Shown here in pieces: positions 1-9,322 of a DNA stretch of 64,000 nucleotides. The translations under genes and the position numbers were made by a program. The stretch comes from Alcanivorax sp. GTDB taxonomy: Bacteria; Pseudomonadota; Gammaproteobacteria; Pseudomonadales; Alcanivoracaceae. Where the stretch lies: positions 78,754-142,753 of the forward strand of contig JAIUME010000007.1 in the NCBI GenBank assembly GCA_022565695.1, in the 5' to 3' direction. The notes under the pieces were generated by a model, which was not told where the DNA came from, searched no databases, and saw nothing but the letters and a program-made list of their open reading frames with translations. Position 1 is the stretch's first letter, and the number at the start of each line of letters is the position of its first letter.

Positions 1-2
1 TC

Positions 3-518
3 GAGGCCCGCGGCGCCGTGCACCGCATTCATGTGCCGGCGTTGCCGCCGGAACCGAAGCGGGCCATGGCGATGCTGGAAGCGACCCTGGCCGGTGCCGG
101 ACCCGTGGCGCTGGCAGGGTCATCGCTGGGTGGTTTCTACGCGACCTGGCTGGCGGCCCACCATGACCTGCGTGCGGTGCTGATCAACCCGGCAGTGCGC
201 CCCTGGGCGCTGTTGGGCGACCATGTTGGCGAACTGGCCAATTACCATACGGGTGAGACATTCCAGCTGGAGCAGGGCTGGGTGGAAGAGCTGCGCAGCT
301 ATGCGGTGGCCGACATTGATCGGCCGGAGCAGCTGCTGGTGATGATGCAGACCGGTGACGAGACACTGGACTGGCGCGATGCCTGGGCGCTGTATGAGGA
401 GTGCCACCTGTACCGCGGGCTGGGTGGCAGTCATGGTTTTGATGACTTTGATGCATTCATTCCGCTAGTGTTGCGTTTCTGTGGCATCGCGCTGCCGCCC
501 GCAGCGCCCGGGCAGTAA
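3..518 (+). CDS. yqiA: YqiA/YcfP-family alpha/beta hydrolase (5' end outside window)
   Basis: This is the C-terminal part of a small esterase of the YqiA family; the reading frame is already open at the first bases of the window, so the true start lies upstream. The nucleophile elbow GSSLGG and the following ATWLAA helix are visible, and the late SHGFDDFD segment fits the catalytic His region of the family. It sits 21 bases before parE in the same direction, an arrangement also found in Pseudomonas and Escherichia, so it is probably co-transcribed with the topoisomerase IV genes. The physiological substrate of the family is not well established. The family call is firm; the function is inferred only as a carboxylesterase. 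Confidence 0.85.
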   Translation, partial: EARGAVHRIHVPALPPEPKRAMAMLEATLAGAGPVALAGSSLGGFYATWLAAHHDLRAVLINPAVRPWALLGDHVGELANYHTGETFQLEQGWVEELRSYAVADIDRPEQLLVMMQTGDETLDWRDAWALYEECHLYRGLGGSHGFDDFDAFIPLVLRFCGIALPPAAPGQ

Positions 519-539
519 CCCCCTGAATTCAGGATACCA

Positions 540-2426
540 ATGACCAATACCTATACATCCGAGAACATCGAGGTCCTGTCGGGCCTGGACCCGGTGCGCA
601 AACGCCCGGGCATGTACACCGATACCACCCGCCCCAATCACCTGGTTCAGGAAGTGGTCGACAACAGTGTTGACGAGGCGCTGGCCGGGCACGCTCGCAG
701 TATTCGCGTGGTGCTGTACAAGGACGGCGGCGTGTCAGTGGAAGATGATGGCCGGGGCATGCCGGTGGACCTGCATCCGCAACTGCAAAAGCCCGGCGTT
801 GAAGTGATCCTGTCCACGCTGCATTCCGGCGGCAAGTTCTCCAACAACAACTACCAGTTCTCCGGCGGCCTGCACGGGGTGGGTGTGTCGGTGGTGAACG
901 CGCTCTCCAGCAAGCTGGAGATCACCGTGCGCCGTGACGGGCAGGTGCATCGCATGGCCTTTGCCAGCGGTGAGAAGACCCATGATCTTGAAGTGATCGA
1001 TACTTGCGGCAAGCGCAATACCGGCACCCGTCTGCATTTCTGGCCGGAAGAAAGCTATTTCGATTCGCCGAAGATTTCAGTGCCACGGCTGCGACACCTG
1101 TTGCGCGCCAAGGCCGTCCTGTGCCCCGGCCTGGAAGTTATCCTGGAAGACCAGACCAGCGGCGACACGGAAACCTGGCAATACGCCGACGGCCTGGTGG
1201 AGTATCTCGAGGACGCGACCCGCGGCTGGGAAAAGCTGCCGGATGCGCCGTTTACCGGCGTCATGCGCGGTGATACCGAGCAGGTGGACTGGGCAGTGCT
1301 GTGGTTGCCGGAAGGCGGCGAGCTGGTGACGGAATCCTACGTCAACCTGATCCCCACCCCGCAGGGTGGTACCCACGTTAACGGGTTGCGTGCCGGCCTG
1401 CTGGAGGCCATGCGCGAGTTCTGTGAATTCCGTAACCTGCTGCCCCGGGGCGTCAAACTGTCGCCGGAGGATATCTGGGATCGCGCCTGCTACGTGCTCA
1501 GTGTCAAGATGCAGGACCCGCAATTCGCGGGCCAGACCAAGGAACGACTCAGCTCCCGGGCGACCGCCGCGTTTGTGTCCGGCGTGGTCAAGGATGCCTT
1601 CAGCCTGTGGCTCAATCAGCACACCGATGACGCTGACCGGCTGGCGGAGCTGTGCATCAACAATGCGCAGAAACGACTGCGTGCGGCAAAGAAAGTCGCG
1701 CGTAAAAAAATCACCGCTGGCCCGGCACTGCCCGGCAAGCTGGCGGATTGCGCCAGCGATGACCCGGCCCGCACGGAAATATTTCTGGTGGAAGGGGATT
1801 CCGCTGGCGGCTCAGCCAAACAGGCCCGCAGCCGCGAATTCCAGGCAATCATGCCGCTGCGCGGCAAGATCCTCAATTCCTGGGAAGTGGACGCTTCGGA
1901 AGTGCTGGGCTCCCAGGAAATTCATGACATCGCCGTGGCGCTGGGCATCGAGCCCGGCTCCGACGATCTGGCTGGCCTGCGCTACGGCAAGGTCTGCATT
2001 CTGGCTGACGCCGATTCCGACGGTCTGCATATTGCCACCTTGCTGTGTGCGCTGTTCGTGCGCCACTTCCCGACACTGGTGCGCGATGGCCATGTGTTCG
2101 TGGCCATGCCGCCGTTGTACCGCATTGATGTGGGCAAGGATGTCTACTATGCGCTGGACAAGGACGAACGCCAGGGCATCCTGGATCGCATCACGGCAGA
2201 AAAGAAACGCGGCAAGGTGCAGGTGACCCGATTCAAGGGCCTGGGCGAAATGAATCCGTTGCAGCTGCGGGAAACGACCATGGCCCCGGACACCCGGCGT
2301 CTGGTGCAGCTCTCGATCAATGCTGGCGATGACACCCATCAGATCATGGATATGCTGCTGTCCAAGAAGCGGGCCGGTGATCGCAAGATCTGGCTGGAAG
2401 AAAAAGGCAACCTGGCAGAGATCTGA
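540..2426 (+). CDS. parE: DNA topoisomerase IV subunit B
   Basis: ParE is the ATPase subunit of topoisomerase IV, which decatenates daughter chromosomes together with ParC in the cytoplasm. The 628-residue length is close to the roughly 630 of E. coli. The N-terminal GHKL ATPase carries EVVDNSVDEA at residues 38-47 (general base E38, Mg-ligand N42) and a GGLHGVG ATP lid. The TOPRIM domain shows E418-GDSAGG and the metal-binding D490-A-D-S-D motif. The ATG at 540 has an AGGA ribosome site and gives the expected N-terminus. parC starts 20 bases after the stop, so the two subunits are very likely one operon. Nothing looks truncated or mutated. Confidence 0.98.
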   Translation: MTNTYTSENIEVLSGLDPVRKRPGMYTDTTRPNHLVQEVVDNSVDEALAGHARSIRVVLYKDGGVSVEDDGRGMPVDLHPQLQKPGVEVILSTLHSGGKFSNNNYQFSGGLHGVGVSVVNALSSKLEITVRRDGQVHRMAFASGEKTHDLEVIDTCGKRNTGTRLHFWPEESYFDSPKISVPRLRHLLRAKAVLCPGLEVILEDQTSGDTETWQYADGLVEYLEDATRGWEKLPDAPFTGVMRGDTEQVDWAVLWLPEGGELVTESYVNLIPTPQGGTHVNGLRAGLLEAMREFCEFRNLLPRGVKLSPEDIWDRACYVLSVKMQDPQFAGQTKERLSSRATAAFVSGVVKDAFSLWLNQHTDDADRLAELCINNAQKRLRAAKKVARKKITAGPALPGKLADCASDDPARTEIFLVEGDSAGGSAKQARSREFQAIMPLRGKILNSWEVDASEVLGSQEIHDIAVALGIEPGSDDLAGLRYGKVCILADADSDGLHIATLLCALFVRHFPTLVRDGHVFVAMPPLYRIDVGKDVYYALDKDERQGILDRITAEKKRGKVQVTRFKGLGEMNPLQLRETTMAPDTRRLVQLSINAGDDTHQIMDMLLSKKRAGDRKIWLEEKGNLAEI

Positions 2427-2446
2427 CTCTCAGAGACGAGTAACAC

Positions 2447-4687
2447 ATGGCTGACGATTTCGAAAAAGTATCCATGCGGGATTACACCGAGAAGGCCTAC
2501 CTGGATTATTCCATGTACGTCATTCTCGATCGCGCCCTGCCGCATATCGGTGATGGCCTCAAGCCGGTACAGCGACGCATCGTCTATGCGATGAGCGAGC
2601 TGGGCCTGAAGAACACCTCCAAGTACAAGAAGTCGGCGCGTACCGTCGGTGATGTACTCGGTAAATATCATCCCCATGGTGACTCGGCCTGTTACGAGGC
2701 CATGGTGCTGATGGCGCAGCCCTTCAGCTACCGTTATCCGCTGGTGGACGGGCAGGGCAACTGGGGGTCCACCGATGATCCCAAGTCGTTTGCGGCCATG
2801 CGTTACACCGAGTCCCGTCTGGCGCCCTATGCGGAAGTGCTGCTGGCGGAGCTGGGGCAGGGCACGGTTGAGTGGGTGCCGAACTTCGATGGCACCATGG
2901 ATGAACCCAAGCTGCTGCCCTCGCGCCTGCCCAACGTGCTGCTTAACGGCACCACCGGTATTGCCGTGGGCATGAGCACGGATATTCCGCCGCATAACCT
3001 GCGCGAAGTCGCCAGTGCCTGCATTCATTTGCTGAAAGATCCCGGTGCCTCACTGGATGATCTGATGGAGCATATTCAGGGGCCGGATTACCCGACCCAG
3101 GCCGAGATCATTACCCCGCGCAATGACATCATCCGCATGTATGCGGAAGGCAAGGGGTCGGTCAAGCAGCGTGCCATCTGGGAGCGAGAAGAAAACGATA
3201 TCGTCATCACGGCGCTGCCGTTCCAGGTGTCCGGCGCCAAGGTGCTGGAACAGATCGCCGATCAGATGAACAAGAAAAAGCTGCCCATGGTCAGCGATCT
3301 GCGTGACGAGTCGGATCACGAGAACCCGACGCGGCTTATCATTACGCCACGCTCGAATCGCGTGGACGTGGATCAGTTGATGGGGCATCTGTTTGCCACC
3401 ACCGATCTGGAAAAGAACTACCGCATTAACCTCAACATGATCGGCATTGATGGCCGGCCACGGGTCAAATCGCTGGACACCATTCTCAACGAATGGCTGC
3501 AGTTCCGCATGATCACTGTGCGGCGGCGCTTGCAGCATCGCCTGGACAAGGTGCTGGAGCGACTGCATATCCTGGAAGGCTTGCTGATTGCATTCCTGAA
3601 TATCGATGAAGTGATCCGCATTATTCGTTATGAGGACGAACCCAAACCGGTATTGATGGAACGGTTCGGGCTGAGCGATGTGCAGGCTGAAGCCATCCTG
3701 GATCTGAAGCTGCGCCACCTGGCGAAGCTCGAGGAAATGAAGATTCGCGGCGAACAGGATGAGCTGCAGAAAGAGCGCGAAGGCCTTGAGGCAACGCTGG
3801 GCTCGATGACCAAAATGAAGAATCTGGTGGCCCGCGAGCTGAAGCAGGACGCTGAAAAATATGGCGACGACCGTCGCTCGCCGTTGGTCACACGGGCGGA
3901 ATCCCGTGCGCTGGACGAGACCGAGCTGGTCTCGGCTGATCCGGTCACGGTGGTGCTGTCCGAAAAAGGCTGGGTGCGAGCCGCCAAGGGCCATGACGTG
4001 GATGCCCTGAGCCTGAGTTACAAGACCGGCGATGGTTTTCTGTCAGCGACCCGGGGCAAGTCGAATCAGCCGGTGTGCTTTATCGACAGCACCGGGCGCA
4101 GTTATTCCCTGCTGGCGCATACACTGCCTTCGGCGAGAGGGCAGGGTGAGCCATTGTCCGGCCGGCTGAGTCCGCCCAGTGGTGCGCATTTTGTGGCGGC
4201 ACTCATGGGGCCGGATCGGGATGCCTGGTTGCTGGCCAGTGATGCGGGCTACGGCTTCATAGCGCGCATGGGCGATCTGCAAGCCAATAAAAAGGCGGGC
4301 AAGACCGTACTGAGCGTGCCGAAAGGGAGCCTGGTGCTGCCACCGCAGCCGGTGGTGGATGTCGAGCAGGATATGGTCGCGGTGTTGTCCAACGAAGGCC
4401 GCTTGCTGATATTCCCGCTCAAGGAACTGCCGGAAATGCCGCGCGGCAAGGGCAACAAGATGATGTCGATTCCGTCCGCCAGAGTGCAGGATCGGGTGGA
4501 GTTTGTCGTCGGCATGCAGGTGCTGTCAGCGAAAGACACGCTGCTGATTTATGCGGGCAAGCGTCACATCGGTCTGAAGGCCTCAGACCTTGAGCACTAT
4601 TACGGTGAGCGCGGTCGCCGCGGTGCGAAACTGCCCCGCGGCTTCCAGAACGTTGATCGTATGGACGTCGAACGCAAACAACCCTGA
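2447..4687 (+). CDS. parC: DNA topoisomerase IV subunit A
   Basis: ParC is the DNA-cleaving subunit of topoisomerase IV. The breakage-reunion domain is colinear with E. coli from the first residue: the catalytic tyrosine is Y120 in AAMRYTESR, and the quinolone-determining positions are S80 and E84, both in the susceptible form. The C-terminal part, from about residue 490, is the degenerate beta-propeller that wraps DNA. At 746 residues the length is normal. It follows parE by 20 bases with a GAG-rich ribosome site. A 14-base inverted repeat straddles the stop codon. It converges on the FadL-type porin gene. Confidence 0.98.
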   Translation: MADDFEKVSMRDYTEKAYLDYSMYVILDRALPHIGDGLKPVQRRIVYAMSELGLKNTSKYKKSARTVGDVLGKYHPHGDSACYEAMVLMAQPFSYRYPLVDGQGNWGSTDDPKSFAAMRYTESRLAPYAEVLLAELGQGTVEWVPNFDGTMDEPKLLPSRLPNVLLNGTTGIAVGMSTDIPPHNLREVASACIHLLKDPGASLDDLMEHIQGPDYPTQAEIITPRNDIIRMYAEGKGSVKQRAIWEREENDIVITALPFQVSGAKVLEQIADQMNKKKLPMVSDLRDESDHENPTRLIITPRSNRVDVDQLMGHLFATTDLEKNYRINLNMIGIDGRPRVKSLDTILNEWLQFRMITVRRRLQHRLDKVLERLHILEGLLIAFLNIDEVIRIIRYEDEPKPVLMERFGLSDVQAEAILDLKLRHLAKLEEMKIRGEQDELQKEREGLEATLGSMTKMKNLVARELKQDAEKYGDDRRSPLVTRAESRALDETELVSADPVTVVLSEKGWVRAAKGHDVDALSLSYKTGDGFLSATRGKSNQPVCFIDSTGRSYSLLAHTLPSARGQGEPLSGRLSPPSGAHFVAALMGPDRDAWLLASDAGYGFIARMGDLQANKKAGKTVLSVPKGSLVLPPQPVVDVEQDMVAVLSNEGRLLIFPLKELPEMPRGKGNKMMSIPSARVQDRVEFVVGMQVLSAKDTLLIYAGKRHIGLKASDLEHYYGERGRRGAKLPRGFQNVDRMDVERKQP

Positions 4688-4703
4688 GGTGTTTGCGTTC
4701 GAC
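4667..4703. terminator. Perfect 14-bp inverted repeat across the parC stop codon
   Basis: The arms 4667-4680 and 4690-4703 are perfect reverse complements separated by nine bases, and the parC stop TGA (4685-4687) lies in the loop. The position between the convergent parC and porin genes suits a bidirectional transcription terminator or an mRNA-stabilising hairpin. No T-tract follows either arm, so classical intrinsic termination is not supported. Confidence 0.5.
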
Positions 4704-4742
4704 ACATGTCGCCGGGTATGTGTGTCGCCCGGTACGTGTTGC

Positions 4743-6026
4743 CTAGAAACGATAGCTCAGTTGCGCAGAGATGCCATGGGCTGTCGTTTCATAGTCCGCA
4801 CTGTAGGCCGGACGCAGGCCTGCGCCGCTGCTGTCTTGCTGATCCACCGGCGCCTCACTTTCCCACAGATAGGCGTAGGCCATGTCCACGGTAAGCGCTG
4901 GCGAAGGTGACCAGCCGGCCCCGATGGAGATCGCCTTGCGGTGACCATAGGGCACCCGCACGCTGCGGTTTTCTGCAGAAACGGGGGACTCATCCAGGGC
5001 CATGCCGCCGCGCAATACCCACTGCGGGCTGAACTGGTAGGAAGCACCGGCGGACACGCCCAGCACGTCACGGAAGCCGATTTCTTCGGTGGTGACGGCG
5101 AGCGCACCCTGAGCACCATCATTCTCCACATCAATGCGCTGCAACCGGCTCCAGCGAGTCCAGACGGCGCCGCCGTGCAGTGTCCAGCGTTCGTCCAGTT
5201 CATGGGTCAGTGATGCGGATACCGATTCCGGTGTTGTGAAATCCAGTGATGCGTCATAGCGACCATTGACCAGGCCCAGTGCGGCACCGTTGGGGTCCAT
5301 GCCGCTGAGTGTGGTGGTGCCTTCCAGTGTGTAATCCACTTTTGAATAATAGGTCACGCCGAGAGTCGTACTGTCGGTGATACGCCCCATGACGCCCAGA
5401 TTGTAACCGACGGCATAGTCATCACCGGTGCTCTTCAGTTCGGCATCGCCGGTGCCGCCAAACGGCGCGTTGGACAGGCTGTTGCGCAAGGTGCCGTCGA
5501 TGCGATTGAGCGTGACGCCGGCGCCGATGGAGAGACGATCGTCAATGCGATAGCTGACCGTCGGCTGCACAGTAATTACTCGCACGTCGGTCTCCAGCGC
5601 CTGATAGCGCCCCTGAAAGGTATCTTCGTAATCTGCGGCACCGCCGAACGGCACATAGGCACCAATCCCGACATGCCAGCGCTCATCAACAGGTGTGACG
5701 TAGTAGCCGAAGGGGATCAGGGTGGTGGACACCATATTCCCTTCGTTGGTGCCGGGCGCATCGCCTTGTGCATTATTGATATCAATGTTTGGTGCGATAA
5801 GGGCGAGACCACCACTGACCTCGGCGCGTTGCAGGCGCGACATGCCCGCCGGATTGCCATAAAGCGTGCTGGCATCCAGTGCCGAGGACGCGCGGCCGGC
5901 ATAGGCAGTACCCATACCGCTGGCGCTTTGCTCGTTGAGGGATAGCCCGGCGGCCAGGCTATGGCCGCTGAGTAATAGCAGGCTGCCGGACAGGGCAGTC
6001 AGGGGGAATGCATAAAATCTGGACAT
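4743..6026 (-). CDS. OmpP1/FadL-family outer-membrane transport protein
   Basis: This is a 427-residue beta-barrel of the FadL/TodX family, which moves long-chain fatty acids or other hydrophobic molecules across the outer membrane. A signal peptide (MSRFYAFPLTALSG ... SLAA) precedes the family's N-terminal hatch, with NEQSASGMGTAYAG and the NPAG motif soon after. The protein ends in SYRF, a terminal Phe suited to BAM insertion. I chose the ATG at 6026 because it has GGGAG upstream and starts the signal peptide; an upstream in-frame start would add 13 residues before it. The likely role here is uptake of fatty acids or alkanes, but the substrate cannot be read from sequence. Confidence 0.9.
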   Translation of the reverse strand: MSRFYAFPLTALSGSLLLLSGHSLAAGLSLNEQSASGMGTAYAGRASSALDASTLYGNPAGMSRLQRAEVSGGLALIAPNIDINNAQGDAPGTNEGNMVSTTLIPFGYYVTPVDERWHVGIGAYVPFGGAADYEDTFQGRYQALETDVRVITVQPTVSYRIDDRLSIGAGVTLNRIDGTLRNSLSNAPFGGTGDAELKSTGDDYAVGYNLGVMGRITDSTTLGVTYYSKVDYTLEGTTTLSGMDPNGAALGLVNGRYDASLDFTTPESVSASLTHELDERWTLHGGAVWTRWSRLQRIDVENDGAQGALAVTTEEIGFRDVLGVSAGASYQFSPQWVLRGGMALDESPVSAENRSVRVPYGHRKAISIGAGWSPSPALTVDMAYAYLWESEAPVDQQDSSGAGLRPAYSADYETTAHGISAQLSYRF

Positions 6027-6359
6027 GGAAACTCTCCCAGCGCCTGCGCAGCATCGCAGGCACACAACTCAGGTTTTTTTGTCACGACATCGCGATATAC
6101 CGCGAAAAGAAGTTGCCGATATGTTGTGCAGAATGAGGGTCAAAAGCCGCTGCACGATAAGTTCTGAACGGTGCTGCAGAAAACGCCGCAGCTAACCGGG
6201 TGTTGTAGCAGAACGCTGCAGTCTTCCCTGACCGCTGAGTTGTTCGACGCATCAAGACCTGCGTGTTTCATAGTGTAACTGACTTGATCCGTGACCGAGC
6301 AGTATTCGCGGCTGCAATGTAAAAGTTTGTTGTTTTGAGGTGGGCGGGCGTCACGCGGA
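6027..6359. promoter_or_regulatory. Gene-free stretch upstream of the FadL-type gene
   Basis: This 333-base interval should carry the porin promoter on the minus strand. A 7-bp stem hairpin (6042-6061) lies just before the porin ribosome site. A near-perfect 16-bp palindrome at 6090-6105 (one mismatched pair) is an operator candidate. Further right, several copies of a CTGCAG-containing word occur without clear order. I see no convincing protein-coding gene here. Confidence 0.35.
6042..6061 (-). promoter_or_regulatory. Leader hairpin before the FadL-type gene
   Basis: GCCTGCG and CGCAGGC form a perfect 7-bp stem with a six-base loop, ending 15 bases before the start codon at 6026. In RNA it would sit directly upstream of the GGGAG ribosome site, where it could affect translation or mRNA stability. 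The function is inferred from position only. Confidence 0.35.
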
Positions 6360-7049
6360 TCAGGCAAACAGGGCGACTTCGCTGCCGCTGAGAAAACGCC
6401 AGGCGCCGGCCTCCAGGGACGGGTCCAGGCTGAGCGCGCCGATGGCCTCCCGGTGCAGTGCCGTGACCCGATTGCCGGTGGCGGCGAGCATGCGCTTGAC
6501 CTGATGATAGCGGCCTTCGCTGATGGTCAGCAGCAGCTCGGCATCCGCGAGCTGTTCGACCTCTGCCGGGCGTGTCGGGGTGGGGCTGTCATGCAGCAGA
6601 ACGCCCGCGCGAAGTTGTTGCACTGCGGCGGCCGTCAGGGGCAGGGCCGTGGTAACGCGATAGCGCTTCGGGCAATGCGTGTTGGGTGAGGTGATGCGGT
6701 GCGACCATTGGCCGTCCGTGGTCAGCAGCACCAGGCCGGTGGTGTCGAGATCCAGCCGCCCGGCACTGTGCAGGTCACGGCGTTGATCACCGGGCAGCAG
6801 GTCCAGCACGGTGCGATGCCCGGGGTCCTCTGTGGAGCAGACCACGCCGTGGGGCTTGTGCAGCATCAGGTAACGGTGACCGGGCAAGGTCAGCGGCGTG
6901 CCGTCCAGCTGCACCTGTTCGCCGTCGAGCTGCAGACGCGCCGTGGGACGGGCCACGCCGCTGACGCTGACAGCGCCACTGGCGATCAGTCGTTTCGCCT
7001 GGCTGCGGGTCAGGCCGGTGGCATGGGCAATGAAATAGTCGAGTCTCAT
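6360..7049 (-). CDS. rsuA: 16S rRNA pseudouridine(516) synthase (RsuA family)
   Basis: RsuA isomerises uridine 516 of 16S rRNA during small-subunit assembly. The N-terminal S4 RNA-binding domain is evident in residues 1-45 (MRLDYFIAHATGLTRSQAKR), followed by the catalytic pseudouridine synthase domain with the GRLDLDTTGL loop that holds the catalytic Asp, and later the KRYRV and GRYHQVKRML elements. With the ATG at 7049 the protein is 229 residues, the family's usual size. The longer reading frame upstream adds a non-conserved stretch and was rejected. It stands alone on this strand; RluE/RluB-type relatives are less likely given the short N-terminus. Confidence 0.92.
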   Translation of the reverse strand: MRLDYFIAHATGLTRSQAKRLIASGAVSVSGVARPTARLQLDGEQVQLDGTPLTLPGHRYLMLHKPHGVVCSTEDPGHRTVLDLLPGDQRRDLHSAGRLDLDTTGLVLLTTDGQWSHRITSPNTHCPKRYRVTTALPLTAAAVQQLRAGVLLHDSPTPTRPAEVEQLADAELLLTISEGRYHQVKRMLAATGNRVTALHREAIGALSLDPSLEAGAWRFLSGSEVALFA

Positions 7050-7180
7050 GGTGGGCAAGTGTACCCCAACAGGCGCACCGCAAGATGCTGACCAGGAGTC
7101 TGTTCCGACGGTCACCTGTGGTCATTGTGGGGCCATCGGGGGCGGATTAGGCTGGTGCCTTCACAAGACGGAGAAACATC

Positions 7181-8344
7181 ATGGCCATTGCCTATATTGT
7201 TGACGCGGTGCGCACCGCTGGTGGGCGCCGTAACGGACGCCTGAGTCGCAAGCATCCTGCCGACCTCGGCGGTATCGTGATCGATGCCCTGCTGGACCGT
7301 ACCGGTGTACCGCCTGCGCAGGTGGACGACGTCATCTATGGCTGTGTCAGCCAGATCGGGCCGCAGACCTTCAATATCGCCCGGACCTCCATTCTCAGTT
7401 CGAAGCTGCCGGAGTCCGTCCCCGGTGTGGCGATTGACCGCCAGTGCGGTTCTTCCCAGCAGGCGATTCATTTTGCGGCGCAAGCCGTCCTGTCAGGGAC
7501 TCAGGATCTGGTCATCGCAGGCGGTGTGGAATCCATGAGCCAGGTGCCTATTGGCGCGCCGCTGACGGTAGCCAAGGAGCTCGGTAATCCTTTCTCTGGC
7601 GAGATCGGCAAGCGCTACCCCGGCGAGACATTCAGTCAGTTCGTGGGCGCCGAGCGTATGGCGGCCAAATATGGCGTCACCCGCGAAGAGCTGGCGAAGT
7701 TTTCCTACGCCAGCCATGTCAACGCTGCCGCCGCCACCAAAGCCGGCAAGTTCAAGGACGAGATCGTGTCCATCACCGTGGATATCGACGGTGAGTCCGT
7801 GGTGCACGACACCGATGAGGGGATTCGCTGGGAACCGGATTACGAAGCGATGCTGAATCTGGATCCGCTGCAGCCGGGCGGCGTGATTTCAGCGGCGTTT
7901 GCCAGCCAGATCTGCGACGGCGCGTCGGCCGTGCTGATCGCCAGCGAGGCAGCAGTGAAGGCCCATGGCCTCAAGCCCCTGGCGAAGATTCATACCATGG
8001 CCGTGGTGGGCAGCGACCCGACCATGGTACTGGAAGGCCCGATCCCGGCCACCGAAAAAGTCCTGAAGCAGGCTGGCATGACCATCGACCAGATTGATCT
8101 GTATGAGGTCAACGAAGCCTTTGGCTCTGTGCCGCTGGCCTGGGCCAAAGCCGTGGGCGCAGATCTGGACAAGCTCAACGTCAACGGCGGCGCCCAGGCG
8201 CTGGGGCATCCGCTGGGCGCCACCGGGACCAAGCTGATGGGCACCCTGATCTATGAGCTGCGTCGCCGTGGCGGCAAATATGGCCTTCTGGCCATTTGCG
8301 AGGGGCTCGGTACGGCCAATGCCACCATTATCGAGCTGGTATAA
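7181..8344 (+). CDS. Acetyl-CoA C-acyltransferase (thiolase)
   Basis: This is a thiolase-family enzyme of 387 residues that cleaves 3-ketoacyl-CoA or condenses acyl-CoAs. The nucleophilic Cys is C89 in DRQCGSS; NEAFG, the GHPLGATG loop with its catalytic His, and the second-Cys loop CEGLGT are all present. There is no adjacent beta-oxidation alpha subunit, so it is not the FadA partner of a local FadB and may act on a special acyl-CoA, in PHA or mevalonate-type chemistry, or as a steroid/fatty-acid thiolase. An alpha/beta hydrolase follows after 35 bases and may share the transcript. The exact substrate is unknown. Confidence 0.9.
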   Translation: MAIAYIVDAVRTAGGRRNGRLSRKHPADLGGIVIDALLDRTGVPPAQVDDVIYGCVSQIGPQTFNIARTSILSSKLPESVPGVAIDRQCGSSQQAIHFAAQAVLSGTQDLVIAGGVESMSQVPIGAPLTVAKELGNPFSGEIGKRYPGETFSQFVGAERMAAKYGVTREELAKFSYASHVNAAAATKAGKFKDEIVSITVDIDGESVVHDTDEGIRWEPDYEAMLNLDPLQPGGVISAAFASQICDGASAVLIASEAAVKAHGLKPLAKIHTMAVVGSDPTMVLEGPIPATEKVLKQAGMTIDQIDLYEVNEAFGSVPLAWAKAVGADLDKLNVNGGAQALGHPLGATGTKLMGTLIYELRRRGGKYGLLAICEGLGTANATIIELV

Positions 8345-8379
8345 AGTCCGCTGATTGCGCTTGCCACAGGATATCGATC

Positions 8380-9318
8380 ATGACTGCTTCCCAGCCCCAG
8401 CTCGCCGCTGCGTTCCCTCTGCGCAGCGGCACCGTCACCACGCCGCAGGGTATCGAGCTCTGCTACGACGAGCGTGGCCCGGAGGACGGCACGCCGCTGC
8501 TGTTCATCATGGGGCTGTCGGCACAGATGGTATTCTGGCCCGCGCCGCTGCTGGATGATCTGGCCGCGCGCGGGTTTCGTGTGATCCGTTTCGATAACCG
8601 TGATGTGGGCCTGTCGACAAAGCTGCGCGGTGCCATCCGGCATTCACCTGCAGCAGCCATCGCCCGCGCCACCCTCGGCCTCAAGGTACATGCCCCTTAC
8701 ACACTGCACGATATGGTGGAAGATACCTGCGCCCTGCTGGATGCACTGGAGATCGAGAGAGCCCATCTGATCGGCGTGTCCATGGGCGGGATGATCAGCC
8801 AGCTGATGGCCGCAACCCGATCGCATCGTGTGTCGAGCCTGACCTCGATCATGTCCGGGACCAACAGCCGCTGGCTGCCACCACCGAAACCGGCAGCCCT
8901 GAAAACCCTGGTCGCCCCGCGCGTGCGCATCGAGAATCGCGAGCAGTACATCGCCTTTGGCCATGACATGATGAAAAAGATCGGCGGCACGCTGGATCCG
9001 GGCGCGACGCTGGTCGAGCAGATGTTCGGTGAGAGCTGGGAGCGAGGGCTTTACCCGCGCGGCATTCGTCAGCAGTTCTTCGCCGTGCTCGCCACGGGAG
9101 ATCTGACACCCCACGTCAAGAAAATCCGCTGCCCGGCCACCATCATCCACGGTGCCGAGGACCCGCTGATCCGCCCCGCAGGCGGCAAGGCTTCAGCAAA
9201 GCATATTCCGGGTGCCCGCCTGCACATGATCCCGGGCATGGGCCACGACCTGCCGGAAAGCGTCCTGCCGCAGATCGCCGATCTGATCGAAGAGACAGCC
9301 GGCCGCGCTCCCGCCTGA
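8380..9318 (+). CDS. Alpha/beta-fold hydrolase
   Basis: This 312-residue protein has the alpha/beta hydrolase fold, with the nucleophile elbow GVSMGG, an oxyanion-hole region around FIMGLSAQM, an acid candidate in GAEDPL, and the terminal GMGHDLPE carrying the catalytic His. Such proteins include esterases, haloalkane or epoxide hydrolases and lactonases; I cannot assign a substrate. The ATG at 8380 has a CAGGA site nine bases upstream; the longer frame overlaps the thiolase end and was not used. It lies 35 bases after the thiolase gene. Its stop is only four bases from the stop of the convergent binding-protein gene. Confidence 0.88.
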   Translation: MTASQPQLAAAFPLRSGTVTTPQGIELCYDERGPEDGTPLLFIMGLSAQMVFWPAPLLDDLAARGFRVIRFDNRDVGLSTKLRGAIRHSPAAAIARATLGLKVHAPYTLHDMVEDTCALLDALEIERAHLIGVSMGGMISQLMAATRSHRVSSLTSIMSGTNSRWLPPPKPAALKTLVAPRVRIENREQYIAFGHDMMKKIGGTLDPGATLVEQMFGESWERGLYPRGIRQQFFAVLATGDLTPHVKKIRCPATIIHGAEDPLIRPAGGKASAKHIPGARLHMIPGMGHDLPESVLPQIADLIEETAGRAPA

Positions 9319-9322
9319 TCGC

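Noticed and set aside
2684-2698. Possible fluoroquinolone-resistance changes in ParC
   Set aside because: Positions 80 and 84 are Ser and Glu, the susceptible residues.
3050-3994. Long (314-codon) frame antisense to parC
   Set aside because: Long antisense frames are common in GC-rich DNA. Here the sense strand is a fully conserved parC and the antisense product is His/Gln/Arg-rich without family features.
6140-6367. 75-codon frame upstream of the FadL-type gene
   Set aside because: No ribosome site, composition unlike a protein, and it overlaps the end of rsuA.
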